In this document: one piece after another, positions 26,263 through 34,749 of the stretch | Numbering within the stretch: the stretch's first letter is position 1 | How the letters are laid out: the number at the start of each line of letters is the position of its first letter | From: Halomonas sp. YLGW01 | GTDB taxonomy: Bacteria > Pseudomonadota > Gammaproteobacteria > Pseudomonadales > Halomonadaceae | DNA length: 64,000 nucleotides | Direction: 5' to 3' | Assembly: GCF_014840935.1 (NCBI RefSeq) | Contig: NZ_CP062005.1 | Location: 1,364,001-1,428,000 of the forward strand | Notes under the pieces: model-generated | The model's database searches: none | What the model was told of the DNA's origin: nothing | What the model saw: the letters and a program-made list of their open reading frames with translations, nothing else | Translations under genes and position numbers: made by a program

Positions 26263-26405
26263 AGGCCCTGTCTGAAAGCTGCCTGCGCTCGACCATACAG
26301 CGTTAAAAATCAGCTCAAAATGCTCATTTACAGTACGTAAACTCCGCTTTTTCTCTGATTTTTGCCTTGTCTGATCTTCGCTCGCCGACTTTTCGGACAG
26401 AGCCT
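26263..26405. mobile_element. 143-bp non-coding element with imperfect terminal inverted repeats (MITE-like)
   Basis: The ends AGGCCCTGTCTGAAA and TTTCGGACAGAGCCT are inverted repeats matching at 13 of 15 positions. Inside is an AT-rich core with a TTTACAGTACGTAAA-like palindrome, unlike the flanking DNA. There is no coding potential. It sits between two genes on the same strand. The core looks familiar to me from non-coding repeats of Halomonas and relatives, but I could not verify this. Confidence 0.6.
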
Positions 26406-26472
26406 TGAACCGGAGCGCTGCGCCCGTCGCGAGGGGCGCGACTTTTCTGGTGACCCAGGCGAGGGATCCTGC

Positions 26473-26922
26473 CTAGGGATCCAGGCGCTCCAGCACTGCC
26501 CGGCAACGGGTCTCGACGTCGTCGAGCTCGCGTTGCATCAGGCGAATATCCTCGAGGCGCTGCTCCATGTCGGCACGCTTCTCGGCGAGGATCTCGAGAA
26601 TGCGGTGAAGCTGGCGGGCGTTGCCATCGGGCATGGCATCGTAGAGCTCGATGACCTCGCGAATCTCGGCCAGCGTGAAGCCGAGTCGCTTGCCGCGCAG
26701 GGTCAGCTTCAGCCGTACCCGGTCCTTGTCGTGATAGATGCGTCGCTGCCCCCGGCGCTCCGGCGACAGCAGCCCCTCCTGCTCGTAGAAGCGGATGGTG
26801 CGAGGCGTAACCTCGAACATCTCGGCCAGCTCACCGATCGCGAAGGTTCGCCTGTGGACCACGGCCCCCGGGGCGGAGTCGGTCGGCGAGGCCTGTGACG
26901 CGGTCTGGCTGGGCTTGGGCAT
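26473..26922 (-). CDS. liuR: MerR-family regulator, LiuR type
   Basis: The 149-residue protein has a MerR DNA-binding domain (FAIGELAEMFEVTPRTIRFYEQEGLLSPERRGQRRIYHDKDRVRLKLTLRGKRLGFTLAEIREVIELYD) after a 24-residue Ser/Thr-rich leader, then a dimerisation helix; no metal-binding cysteines follow. This profile and the neighbouring valine-pathway genes match LiuR, the regulator of branched-chain amino-acid breakdown in proteobacteria. A matching palindrome lies in the intergenic region toward the divergent acyl-CoA dehydrogenase gene. Confidence 0.85.
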   Translation of the reverse strand: MPKPSQTASQASPTDSAPGAVVHRRTFAIGELAEMFEVTPRTIRFYEQEGLLSPERRGQRRIYHDKDRVRLKLTLRGKRLGFTLAEIREVIELYDAMPDGNARQLHRILEILAEKRADMEQRLEDIRLMQRELDDVETRCRAVLERLDP

Positions 26923-27025
26923 GGTGGCGTTCCTTGGCTTTAGCGATGCTTGAGCGATGCATTGGTGAGTGAAGGAATGATCGCATGAACGCCGTAGCGC
27001 TTCGACTCCCCCAGACTAGATCTGC

Positions 27026-27041
27026 TTGACGTTAACGTAAA
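27026..27041 (+). promoter_or_regulatory. LiuR-type operator
   Basis: TTGACGTTAACGTAAA is a near-perfect palindrome around ACGTTAACGT and fits the LiuR motif as I recall it. It lies between the divergent liuR and acyl-CoA dehydrogenase genes and overlaps a TTGACG hexamer that could be a -35. The rest of the 317-base gap shows no other element. Confidence 0.7.
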
Positions 27042-27239
27042 GGGAATATATTGCTGTTGGCCTTAGACCAAGGGGTGGCTTGCGCCCGACCGGGCGGATG
27101 CTAGCGTGGTGGCATCGCGCGGCGAGGGCGTGCCCCCCTTAATTCTTGTCATTCTTGATAAGGCCGACGCGATTGCCGACAGCCCGAGTGATGGGTACGT
27201 CGAGATGCCTGCCGGCCGGTGACGTCAGAGGAGATCACC

Positions 27240-28406
27240 ATGGATTTTGCACTGACCGAGGACCAGCGGGCCCTCCAGCAGGCGGCGGAAGACTTCTGCC
27301 GCGCCGAGCTCGCCGCCCATGCTGCGGACTGGGATGCCCGTTCTCACTTTCCGGTGGATGTGATCAAGCGTGCCGGGGAGGCCGGCTTCCTCGGCATCTA
27401 TATCGATGAGGACCGCGGGGGGCTTGGTCTGTCGCGCCTGGAGGCCTCACTGATCTTCGAGCAGCTCGCTCAGGGCTGCATCTCGACCACCGCCTACCTG
27501 ACCATTCACAACATGGCCAGCTGGATGATCGCCAACTGGGGCGATGAGGCGCTGCGCGAGACCTGGCTCGACCGGCTGATCAGCGGCGAGCTGCTGGCCT
27601 CCTACTGCCTGACCGAGCCGGGGGCCGGCTCGGATGCGGCCAGCCTGCGCACCAAGGCGGTCCGCGACGGCGATGCGTACCGGATCAGTGGCTCGAAGAT
27701 GTTCATCTCCGGCGCCGGCGAGACCGATGTGCTGGTGGTGATGGCCCGCACCGGGGGGCCGGATTCCGGCGCCGGCGGCATCTCCGCCTTTCTGGTGCCC
27801 GCCGATAGTGCCGGCATCGAGTACGGCAAGAACGAGGAGAAGATGGGCTGGAAGAGCCAGCCGACGCGGCTGGTCAGCTTCGACGACGTGCGGGTGCCGG
27901 TGGGGAATCGCCTCGGTGAGGAGGGCGAGGGGTTCCGCCTCGCCATGAAGGGCCTCGACGGCGGGCGGCTGAACATCGCCAGCTGTTCGCTGGGCGCCGC
28001 CCAGCAGGCGCTGACCCTCTCCCGCGACTACCTTGGCCAGCGCAAGCAGTTCGGCCGCGAGCTCTCAAGCTTCCAAGCCCTGCAATTCAAGCTCGCCGAC
28101 ATGGCAAGCGAGCTGGTGGCAGCAAGGCTGATGGTGCGTCATGCGGCCTGGCGTCTCGACCAGGGGGACCCGGAAGCCACCGCTCACTGCGCCATGGCCA
28201 AGCGGGTCGCCACCGACATGGGCTTCACCGTCTGCAACGAGGCCCTGCAGCTGCATGGCGGCTATGGCTACATCAAGGAATACCCGCTGGAGCGCCTGGT
28301 GCGCGACACCCGCGTCCACCAGATCCTCGAGGGCACCAACGAGATCATGCGCGTGATCAGCGCCCGTCGTCTGCTCGCCGATGGCGTGATCGAGTCGCTG
28401 CAGTGA
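27240..28406 (+). CDS. Acyl-CoA dehydrogenase, probably isobutyryl-CoA dehydrogenase
   Basis: This FAD enzyme oxidises an acyl-CoA to the enoyl-CoA. At 388 residues it has YCLTEPGAGSDAASLRTKAV, the GSKMFISGAGETDVLVVMART block, QFGRELSSFQALQFKLADMA and GGYGYIKEYPLERLVRDTRVHQILEGTNEIMR with the catalytic Glu of EGTNE. Its neighbours (3-hydroxyisobutyryl-CoA hydrolase and mmsB) place it in valine breakdown and favour isobutyryl-CoA. I start at ATG 27240 after AGAGGAG; a GTG at 27219 is rejected. The stop codon lies inside the first copy of a 13-bp tandem repeat. Confidence 0.87.
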   Translation: MDFALTEDQRALQQAAEDFCRAELAAHAADWDARSHFPVDVIKRAGEAGFLGIYIDEDRGGLGLSRLEASLIFEQLAQGCISTTAYLTIHNMASWMIANWGDEALRETWLDRLISGELLASYCLTEPGAGSDAASLRTKAVRDGDAYRISGSKMFISGAGETDVLVVMARTGGPDSGAGGISAFLVPADSAGIEYGKNEEKMGWKSQPTRLVSFDDVRVPVGNRLGEEGEGFRLAMKGLDGGRLNIASCSLGAAQQALTLSRDYLGQRKQFGRELSSFQALQFKLADMASELVAARLMVRHAAWRLDQGDPEATAHCAMAKRVATDMGFTVCNEALQLHGGYGYIKEYPLERLVRDTRVHQILEGTNEIMRVISARRLLADGVIESLQ

Positions 28407-28473
28407 GCTGTTGCAGTGAGCTTTTGCAGTGAGCTTTTGCAGTGAGCTTTTGTAGTGAGCTTTTGTAGTGAGC
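28401..28473. repeat. 13-bp tandem repeat, about six copies, spanning a stop codon
   Basis: The unit CAGTGAGCTTTTG is repeated from the acyl-CoA dehydrogenase stop codon onward: two perfect copies, two with one change, one with T for the first C, and a partial last copy. Each unit carries its own TGA. Confidence 0.92.
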
Positions 28474-28543
28474 CGCGCCCCGTCCGCCATGAATCAAAGA
28501 GACCAATGACTCTGCCCTCTCACGAAAACAAGGAGCCCGATCG

Positions 28544-29659
28544 ATGACCGATGCACCCGTGCTGTTCGAGGAGCGCCCGACCCGCGAGGGGCGCCTGATC
28601 GGAGTGGCGACCCTCAATGCCCCCCGGGCGCTGAACGCCCTGTCGCTTGCCATGATCGAGCAGCTTTCGGCTCGGCTGACGCAGTGGGCCCAGGACGAGC
28701 GGGTGGTCGCCGTCTGGCTGGAGGGCGCCGGCGAGAAGGCGTTCTGCGCCGGCGGTGACATCGTCGCGCTCTACAAGTCGATTCAGGCCGGCGAGGGCGG
28801 CGCCTTCGCCGAGACCTACTTCACCGGCGAATACGGCCTCGATCACCAGATCCATTGCTATCAAAAGCCGCTGCTGGTGTGGGGCGACGGCATCGTGATG
28901 GGGGGCGGCATGGGGCTGATGGCCGGTGCCGGCCATCGCCTGGTCACCGAGAGCTCGCTGCTGGCGATGCCCGAGATCAGCATCGGCCTCTACCCGGATA
29001 TCGGTGCCAGCTGGTTCCTCAACCGCATGCCGCCGGGCATCGGCGCCTACCTGGGCCTGACCGGCGCTCAGCTCAATGCGCGGGACGCCCTGGACCTGGG
29101 CATGGCCGACCGCCTGGTGCCTCGGGGAAGCCGCGAGGCACTGCTCGATGCGCTGGTGGCCGCCGACTTCGGCGAGGCCGAGGAGGCAAGCAAGCTGCAC
29201 GCAGTGGTGGGGCAGGTGCTCGACCGCTTCGAGGATCGAGAGCAGGCGCCGGCGGCTCAGCTGTGGCCGCAGCGCGATCACCTGCAACGCCTCACCGCCT
29301 GTGCATCGGCAGAGGATGCCGTCGCGCGCATTCTCGAGGATGCCGATGAGGATACCTGGCTTGCCGCCAACCGGGCGCGACTCGCCGCGGGCTGTCCGCT
29401 CAGCGCGCAGCTGGTCTGGCAGATGATCCGGCGTCATGCCCGCTCGAGCCTCGCCGACGCCTTCCGTGAGGAGCTCAATCTTTCGGTGCAGTGCTGCCTT
29501 AGCGGCGATCTCGCCGAGGGCGTGCGAGCCCTGCTGATCGACAAGGACAAGAATCCCCGCTGGTCGCATGCCAGTGCGGGCGAGGTGCCCCGCGCGGATG
29601 TCGAGGCCCTGATGCGCCCGCTGTGGAATAGCGAGACGCATCCGCTGCGCGAGCTTTAG
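28544..29659 (+). CDS. 3-hydroxyisobutyryl-CoA hydrolase (enoyl-CoA hydratase fold)
   Basis: This enzyme frees 3-hydroxyisobutyrate from its CoA ester in valine catabolism. The 371-residue length is that of HIBYL-CoA hydrolases rather than the roughly 260 of plain enoyl-CoA hydratases. Signature segments are KAFCAGGDIVALY, WGDGIVMGGGMGLMAGAGHRLVTESSLLAMPEISIGLYPDIGASWFLNRMP and the C-terminal block DAFREELNLSVQCC. AAGGAG precedes the start. It lies between the acyl-CoA dehydrogenase and mmsB genes, the order of the pathway. Confidence 0.9.
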   Translation: MTDAPVLFEERPTREGRLIGVATLNAPRALNALSLAMIEQLSARLTQWAQDERVVAVWLEGAGEKAFCAGGDIVALYKSIQAGEGGAFAETYFTGEYGLDHQIHCYQKPLLVWGDGIVMGGGMGLMAGAGHRLVTESSLLAMPEISIGLYPDIGASWFLNRMPPGIGAYLGLTGAQLNARDALDLGMADRLVPRGSREALLDALVAADFGEAEEASKLHAVVGQVLDRFEDREQAPAAQLWPQRDHLQRLTACASAEDAVARILEDADEDTWLAANRARLAAGCPLSAQLVWQMIRRHARSSLADAFREELNLSVQCCLSGDLAEGVRALLIDKDKNPRWSHASAGEVPRADVEALMRPLWNSETHPLREL

Positions 29660-29752
29660 CGAATCTGAAAGCGGGCCGCGCGCCTTGGCGCCGCGACACA
29701 TGGCGAAATTTAAGAACAACAACACCAATCAAAGAACATAAGGAGCCACACC

Positions 29753-30652
29753 ATGCGTATTGCCTTCATTGGCCTAGGGAACATGGGGGCGCCCATGGCC
29801 ACCAATCTCGTCAAGGCCGGCCATGACGTCTGCGTCTTCGACCTCTCGGATCAGGCCATGAAAACCCTCGAGGACGCCGGTGCCAGCCGCGCCGCTAGCG
29901 CCGAGGCGGCGACCCGGGAGGCGGAGGTCGTGGTCTCGATGCTGCCGGCAGGCGCCCATGTGAAGGGCCTCTACCTGGGCAACGACGACACCCCGGGGCT
30001 GCTGGCGACCCTCACCGGCGGCCCGCTGATCATCGATGCCTCGACCATCGCCCCGGATGATGCCCGCACCGTCGGCGCCGCCGCCGCCGAGCGGGGGCTG
30101 GCCTTCGTCGACGCGCCCGTGTCGGGCGGGGTGGGTGGCGCGGTTGCCGGCACCCTGTCCTTCATCGTCGGGGGCAGCGACGAAGGGTTCGAGCGCGCCA
30201 AGCCGATTCTCGAGGCCATGGGCAAGAACATCTTCCATGCCGGCGAGACCGGGGCGGGGCAGGTGGCCAAGATCTGCAACAACATGCTGCTCGGTATCCT
30301 CATGAGCGGCACCGCGGAGGCCCTGGCGCTGGGCGTCGAGAATGGCCTCGACCCGGCGGTACTCTCGGAGATCATGAAGCAGAGCAGCGGCGGCAACTGG
30401 GCACTCAATGGCTACAACCCTTGGCCGGGCGTAATGGAAAAGGCGCCGGCCTCGAACGACTATAAAGGCGGCTTCCTCACCGATCTGATGGCCAAGGATC
30501 TGGGGCTCGCCTGGGAGCTGGCGCTGGGCTCAAAGTCGACGGTGCCGATGGGCTCCCAGGCGCGCAACCTCTTCGCCCTGCATTCGGCCCAGGGTAACGG
30601 CGGGCTCGATTTCTCGAGCATCCAGCGCCTCTATCGCCGAGACGAGGAGTGA
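29753..30652 (+). CDS. mmsB: 3-hydroxyisobutyrate dehydrogenase
   Basis: MmsB oxidises 3-hydroxyisobutyrate to methylmalonate semialdehyde with NAD. The 299-residue protein has the Rossmann motif IGLGNMGAPMATNLVKAGH, the substrate-binding FVDAPVSGGVGGAVAGTLSFIVGG, and GAGQVAKICNNMLLGI with the catalytic Lys. AAGGAG lies before the ATG. No mmsA is in the window, so the last step must be encoded elsewhere. The 3' end is duplicated in tandem (20 bp) at the stop codon. Confidence 0.95.
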   Translation: MRIAFIGLGNMGAPMATNLVKAGHDVCVFDLSDQAMKTLEDAGASRAASAEAATREAEVVVSMLPAGAHVKGLYLGNDDTPGLLATLTGGPLIIDASTIAPDDARTVGAAAAERGLAFVDAPVSGGVGGAVAGTLSFIVGGSDEGFERAKPILEAMGKNIFHAGETGAGQVAKICNNMLLGILMSGTAEALALGVENGLDPAVLSEIMKQSSGGNWALNGYNPWPGVMEKAPASNDYKGGFLTDLMAKDLGLAWELALGSKSTVPMGSQARNLFALHSAQGNGGLDFSSIQRLYRRDEE

Positions 30653-30674
30653 GCCGCCGAGACGAGGACTGAGA
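30635..30674. repeat. 20-bp tandem duplication at the mmsB stop codon
   Basis: CGCCGAGACGAGGAGTGAGC is followed at once by a second copy with two changes (30655-30674). The first copy contains the stop codon. Confidence 0.88.
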
Positions 30675-30775
30675 GGCGGCGGGGCCCGGCGCGTTAAACG
30701 GTGCCGTCCCGTCGCTCGCATTGGGGCCTCGGCCGGAGTGGGGCACAATGACGCCCCCTTCCGACCGAGGTTGCC

Positions 30776-32164
30776 ATGACGTCGACACCTTCTTCCGAGT
30801 CGTCCGCCCGGCGCGGCTCAATGCTCGATGCCCCCATCGCCCGCACTCTGGTGCAAAAGACCCTGCCGGTCATCGGCGGGATGTTGGCGATGATGACCTT
30901 CAATCTGGTCGATGCCTGGTACATCGCGAGGCTCGGCACCGTGCCGCTGGCGGCGGTGTCCTTTACCTTCCCGGTGGTCTTCGCGGTGATCAGCCTGGCG
31001 ATCGGGCTCGGCATCGGCACCTCGGCGGTGGTGGGGCGTTTGCTCGGCCGGGGCGATCACGACCTGGTGTCGCGACGAGCCACGGATGCGGTGCTGCTGT
31101 CGCTGCTGGTCGGCGCTCTGGTCACCCTTGCCGGCTTGCCGAGCATCGAGGCGCTGTTCTCGCTGCTCGGTGCCGACGCCACCCTGATGCCCTATCTCCA
31201 GGCGTACATGGGCGTGTGGTACTGGGGAGCCGCCCTGGTGATCGCGCCACGCATCATCACCAGCGTGCTGCGGGCTCACGGCAACACCCTGGCGGCGGGG
31301 CTGTCGATGGCCGTGGCGGCGCTTTTGAACCTGGTGCTCGACCCGCTGCTGATCTTCGGTGCCGGGCCGGTGCCGGCGATGGGCGTGGCCGGTGCGGCCC
31401 TGGCCACGGTGCTCAGCTGGGGACTCATGACCCTTGGATTGATCGTCCAGCCACGGCTGCGCGGCCTGATTGCCCTGCGGGGCCTCACCCTGGGGGCGCT
31501 GGCGGACTCCTGGCGGGTGCTTGGTCGCATCGCGCTGCCGGCGGCGGTGACCAGCCTGTTCACCCCGGTGGCCATGGCACTGGTGACGCGCATCGTCGCC
31601 GACCATGGCCACGCCGCGGTGGCGGCGTTCGGGGTCGGCTCGCGGCTGGACGCCATCGCCCAGATCGTGGTGCTGGCGCTGTCGATGACGCTGTCGCCGC
31701 TGGTCAGCCAGAACCTGGGCGCCGGTCAGCTCGATCGGGTGCGCCGGGCCATCGGCGGCTGCCTGGCCTTCGTGCTGGTCTGGCAGCTTTTGATTTGGGC
31801 GGGCCTGCAGGGCCTGGCCCCCTGGCTGACCGCCCGCTATGCCGAAGGCCCCGAGGTGGGCGAGGTGCTGCGCGCCTTCATCTGGCTGGTGCCGTTGGGG
31901 CTTGGCGCCCAGGGGGTGGTGATCCTCTCGGTGTCCTCGCTCAATGCCCTGCATCGGCCTCGGGATGCCATGGCGCTATCCGTGGTGCGTCTCTTCGTGC
32001 TGTTCGTGCCGCTGGCCTGGCTTGGCAGTCAGCTGGCCGGGCCGAGCGGCATCTTCGCCGGCATGCTGACTGCTAACCTGATCATGGCAGGCATTGCCTG
32101 GTGGCGGCTGCGGGCGGTGCTGGTGCGCCAGCGCCCGTCACCGCAACAGTCGCCGCGCTCCTAA
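30776..32164 (+). CDS. MATE-family multidrug efflux protein
   Basis: This 462-residue inner-membrane antiporter has about 12 hydrophobic segments in two homologous halves (RTLVQKTLPVIGGMLAMMTFNLVDAWYIARLG in the first, a matching start near residue 245). The N-terminal FNLVDAWYIARLGTVPLAAVSF pattern is typical of MATE proteins exporting cationic compounds by sodium or proton exchange. It lies between valine and glutaryl-CoA genes with no obvious functional link. Substrate unknown. Confidence 0.88.
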   Translation: MTSTPSSESSARRGSMLDAPIARTLVQKTLPVIGGMLAMMTFNLVDAWYIARLGTVPLAAVSFTFPVVFAVISLAIGLGIGTSAVVGRLLGRGDHDLVSRRATDAVLLSLLVGALVTLAGLPSIEALFSLLGADATLMPYLQAYMGVWYWGAALVIAPRIITSVLRAHGNTLAAGLSMAVAALLNLVLDPLLIFGAGPVPAMGVAGAALATVLSWGLMTLGLIVQPRLRGLIALRGLTLGALADSWRVLGRIALPAAVTSLFTPVAMALVTRIVADHGHAAVAAFGVGSRLDAIAQIVVLALSMTLSPLVSQNLGAGQLDRVRRAIGGCLAFVLVWQLLIWAGLQGLAPWLTARYAEGPEVGEVLRAFIWLVPLGLGAQGVVILSVSSLNALHRPRDAMALSVVRLFVLFVPLAWLGSQLAGPSGIFAGMLTANLIMAGIAWWRLRAVLVRQRPSPQQSPRS

Positions 32165-32173
32165 GCGTCCCCG

Positions 32174-32203
32174 CCCTGTGTCTATTGGCCCTGTGTCTAT
32201 TGG
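32174..32203. repeat. 15-bp perfect tandem duplication after the MATE gene
   Basis: CCCTGTGTCTATTGG occurs at 32174-32188 and again at 32189-32203. Confidence 0.92.
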
Positions 32204-32290
32204 CATACGGGCGAGACCAAGGTCGGCTTGGCAGGGCAGGGCGCCTGATCTAGGTTGCATCGAAATGTCGACATTATCGAGGACCTCTGC

Positions 32291-33475
32291 ATGAGCCAGA
32301 TTACCCCCGTCACCTGGGACGATCCCTTCCGCCTCATCGACCAGCTCGATGAGGACGAGCGCATGGTGCAGCGCACCGCCCATGACTACTGTCAGGACAA
32401 GCTGCTGCCCCGGGTGCTCGAGGCCAACCGTCACGAGCACTTCGATCGCGAGATCCTGAACGAGATGGGTGAGCTCGGCCTGCTCGGTGCGACCCTCGAG
32501 GGCTACGGCGGGGCCGGGCTCAACTACGTCAGCTATGGCCTGATCGCCCGGGAAGTGGAGCGGGTGGATTCCGGCTATCGCAGCGCGATGAGCGTGCAGT
32601 CGAGCCTGGTCATGTACCCGATCCATGCCTTCGGCAGCGAGGCGCAGCGCCAGAAATATCTGCCCAAGCTCGCCAGCGGCGAGTGGGTCGGCTGCTTCGG
32701 CCTCACCGAGCCGGATCACGGCTCCGACCCCGGCGGCATGAGCACCCGGGCGGTACGCACCGACGGCGGCTGGCGCCTCAACGGCAGCAAGACCTGGATC
32801 ACCAATTCGCCGATTGCCGATGTCTTCGTGGTGTGGGCCATGGACGAGGAGGGCATCCTGCGCGGCTTCATCCTCGAGAAGGGCATGCCCGGCCTCACCG
32901 CGCCCAAGATCGAGGGCAAGTTCAGCCTGCGCGCCTCGATCACCGGCCAGATCATGCTGAGCGACGTCGAGGTCGGCGACGAGCAGCGCCTGCCCAACGT
33001 CACCGGCCTTAAGGGGCCCTTCTCGTGTCTCAACCGGGCCCGCTACGGGATCGCCTGGGGCACCATGGGCGCCGCCGAGGCCTGCTGGCATGCGGCGCGC
33101 CAGTACACCCTGGACCGCAAGCAGTTCGGCCGCCCGCTGGCCGCCAACCAGCTGATCCAGAAGAAGCTCGCCGACATGCAGACCGAGATCGCTCTCGGCT
33201 TACAGGCGGCCCTGAGGGTCGGGCGGATGATCGATGACGGTCAGCTGGTGCCGGAGGCGATCTCGCTGATCAAGCGCAATAACGCCGGCAAGGCGCTGGA
33301 TATCGCCCGCGTGGCCCGGGACATGCACGGCGGCAACGGCATCAGCGACGAGTATCACGTCATTCGCCACGTGATGAACCTCGAGGCGGTCAACACCTAC
33401 GAGGGCACCCACGACATTCACGCCCTGATCCTCGGCCGCGCCCAGACCGGCCTGCAGGCCTTCGCCGCCGAGTGA
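32291..33475 (+). CDS. gcdH: Glutaryl-CoA dehydrogenase
   Basis: GcdH oxidises and decarboxylates glutaryl-CoA to crotonyl-CoA in lysine and tryptophan breakdown. The 394-residue protein has [25 protein letters not shown], the [16 protein letters not shown] block, [21 protein letters not shown], and [20 protein letters not shown] with the catalytic Glu of YEGT. The Arg preceding the Ser-Ala-Met of the substrate pocket is kept. I start at ATG 32291 after GAGG. A CoA-transferase follows 22 bases downstream. Confidence 0.95.
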   Translation: MSQITPVTWDDPFRLIDQLDEDERMVQRTAHDYCQDKLLPRVLEANRHEHFDREILNEMGELGLLGATLEGYGGAGLNYVSYGLIAREVERVDSGYRSAMSVQSSLVMYPIHAFGSEAQRQKYLPKLASGEWVGCFGLTEPDHGSDPGGMSTRAVRTDGGWRLNGSKTWITNSPIADVFVVWAMDEEGILRGFILEKGMPGLTAPKIEGKFSLRASITGQIMLSDVEVGDEQRLPNVTGLKGPFSCLNRARYGIAWGTMGAAEACWHAARQYTLDRKQFGRPLAANQLIQKKLADMQTEIALGLQAALRVGRMIDDGQLVPEAISLIKRNNAGKALDIARVARDMHGGNGISDEYHVIRHVMNLEAVNTYEGTHDIHALILGRAQTGLQAFAAE

Positions 33476-33497
33476 CCCCAGCCGGGAGGTGATGCGT

Positions 33498-34703
33498 ATG
33501 GCGGGACCGCTCGAGGGGCGCGTGGTGCTGGACATGTCGCGGGTGCTGGCCGGCCCCTGGGCCGGGCAGCTTCTCGCCGACCTGGGGGCGAGGGTGATCA
33601 AGATAGAGCACCCGACGCGCGGCGACGACACCCGCGCCTGGGGGCCACCCTGGCTCGAGGACGCGGCCGGCGGCCCCCTCGATGCGGCCTATTATCTGTG
33701 CGCCAACCGCGGCAAGCAGTCGCTGGCCGTGGACATCGCACGGCCCGAGGGCCAGGCGCTGATCCGCGCTTTGGCAGCCCGGGCCGATATCCTGATCGAG
33801 AACTTCAAGGTCGGCGGGCTTGCCCGCTACGGCCTCGATCACGCGAGCCTCAAGGCCGAGAATCCGGGGCTGATCGGCTGTTCGATCACCGGCTTCGGCC
33901 AGGATGGCCCCTACGCCGGTCGCCCAGGCTACGACTTCATGATCCAGGCCATGGGCGGCCTGATGAGCCTCACCGGTGAGCCCGACGGCATGCCGATGAA
34001 GACCGGGGTGGCGATCACCGACGTGATGACCGGGCTCTATGCGGCGGTGGGTATCCTGGCGGCGCTGGACGAACGTGCCCGCACCGGGCGGGGCCGCTCC
34101 ATCGACGTGGCTCTGCTCGACGTCCAGCTCGCTACTCTGGCCAATCAGGCCCTGAATACCCTGGTCGGCGGCCAGGCACCCGAGCGTCACGGCAACGCCC
34201 ATCCCAACATCGTGCCCTATCAGGCCTTCGCCTGTACCGATGGCCACCTGGTGCTGACGGTGGGCAACGATAGCCAGTTCGCGCGACTAGCCTCGCTACT
34301 GGGGCACCCGGAATGGGCGACGGACCCGGCCTTCGCCACCAATGCCGCCCGGGTCGCCCATCGCGAGCCTTTGGTTGAGAAGATCGCGGCCTGCCTCGCC
34401 GCCCATTCCCGTGATGACTGGCTGGCCGCCTTCGACACTCATGGCATTCCGGCGGGGCCGATCCACAGCGTCGCCGAGGCCTTGGAGAATGTGCAGGTGC
34501 GCCATCGCGACCTGGTCAGAACCCTAGAGCGCGATGGCCAGCCGGTGCCCCAGGTAGCGAATCCGCTGCGCTTCGACGGGACCACCTGCACCAGCGAGGT
34601 GGCGCCGCCGGCGCTGGGGGCGGACAGCGATGCGGTGCTTGCCGAGATGGGCCTGTCCGCTGACGACATCGCCCGGCTGCGCGCGCTCGGCGTGGTGCGC
34701 TGA
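33498..34703 (+). CDS. CaiB/BaiF-type CoA-transferase, probably succinyl-CoA:glutarate CoA-transferase
   Basis: This class III CoA-transferase moves CoA between acids. The 401-residue protein has LDMSRVLAGPWAGQLLADLGARVIKIE at the N-terminus, the NFKVGGLARYGLDHASLKAENPGLIGCSITGFGQDGPYAGRPGYDFMIQAMGGLMSLTG core with the catalytic Asp in GYDFM, and the C-terminal IPAGPIHSVAE. Its place directly after gcdH points to glutarate activation for GcdH. I start at ATG 33498, eight bases after GGGAGG; GTG 33489 and ATG 33492 are too close to that site. Confidence 0.88.
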   Translation: MAGPLEGRVVLDMSRVLAGPWAGQLLADLGARVIKIEHPTRGDDTRAWGPPWLEDAAGGPLDAAYYLCANRGKQSLAVDIARPEGQALIRALAARADILIENFKVGGLARYGLDHASLKAENPGLIGCSITGFGQDGPYAGRPGYDFMIQAMGGLMSLTGEPDGMPMKTGVAITDVMTGLYAAVGILAALDERARTGRGRSIDVALLDVQLATLANQALNTLVGGQAPERHGNAHPNIVPYQAFACTDGHLVLTVGNDSQFARLASLLGHPEWATDPAFATNAARVAHREPLVEKIAACLAAHSRDDWLAAFDTHGIPAGPIHSVAEALENVQVRHRDLVRTLERDGQPVPQVANPLRFDGTTCTSEVAPPALGADSDAVLAEMGLSADDIARLRALGVVR

Positions 34704-34749
34704 TTTCCCGATCCGGGGAATCAAGACCTCGACGCAAAGCACCTGGACC

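Noticed and set aside
24535-26340. 600-codon open frame opposite the acyl-CoA ligase gene
   Set aside because: His/Gly/Ala-rich antisense shadow typical of GC-rich DNA; the ligase motifs on the minus strand are unambiguous.
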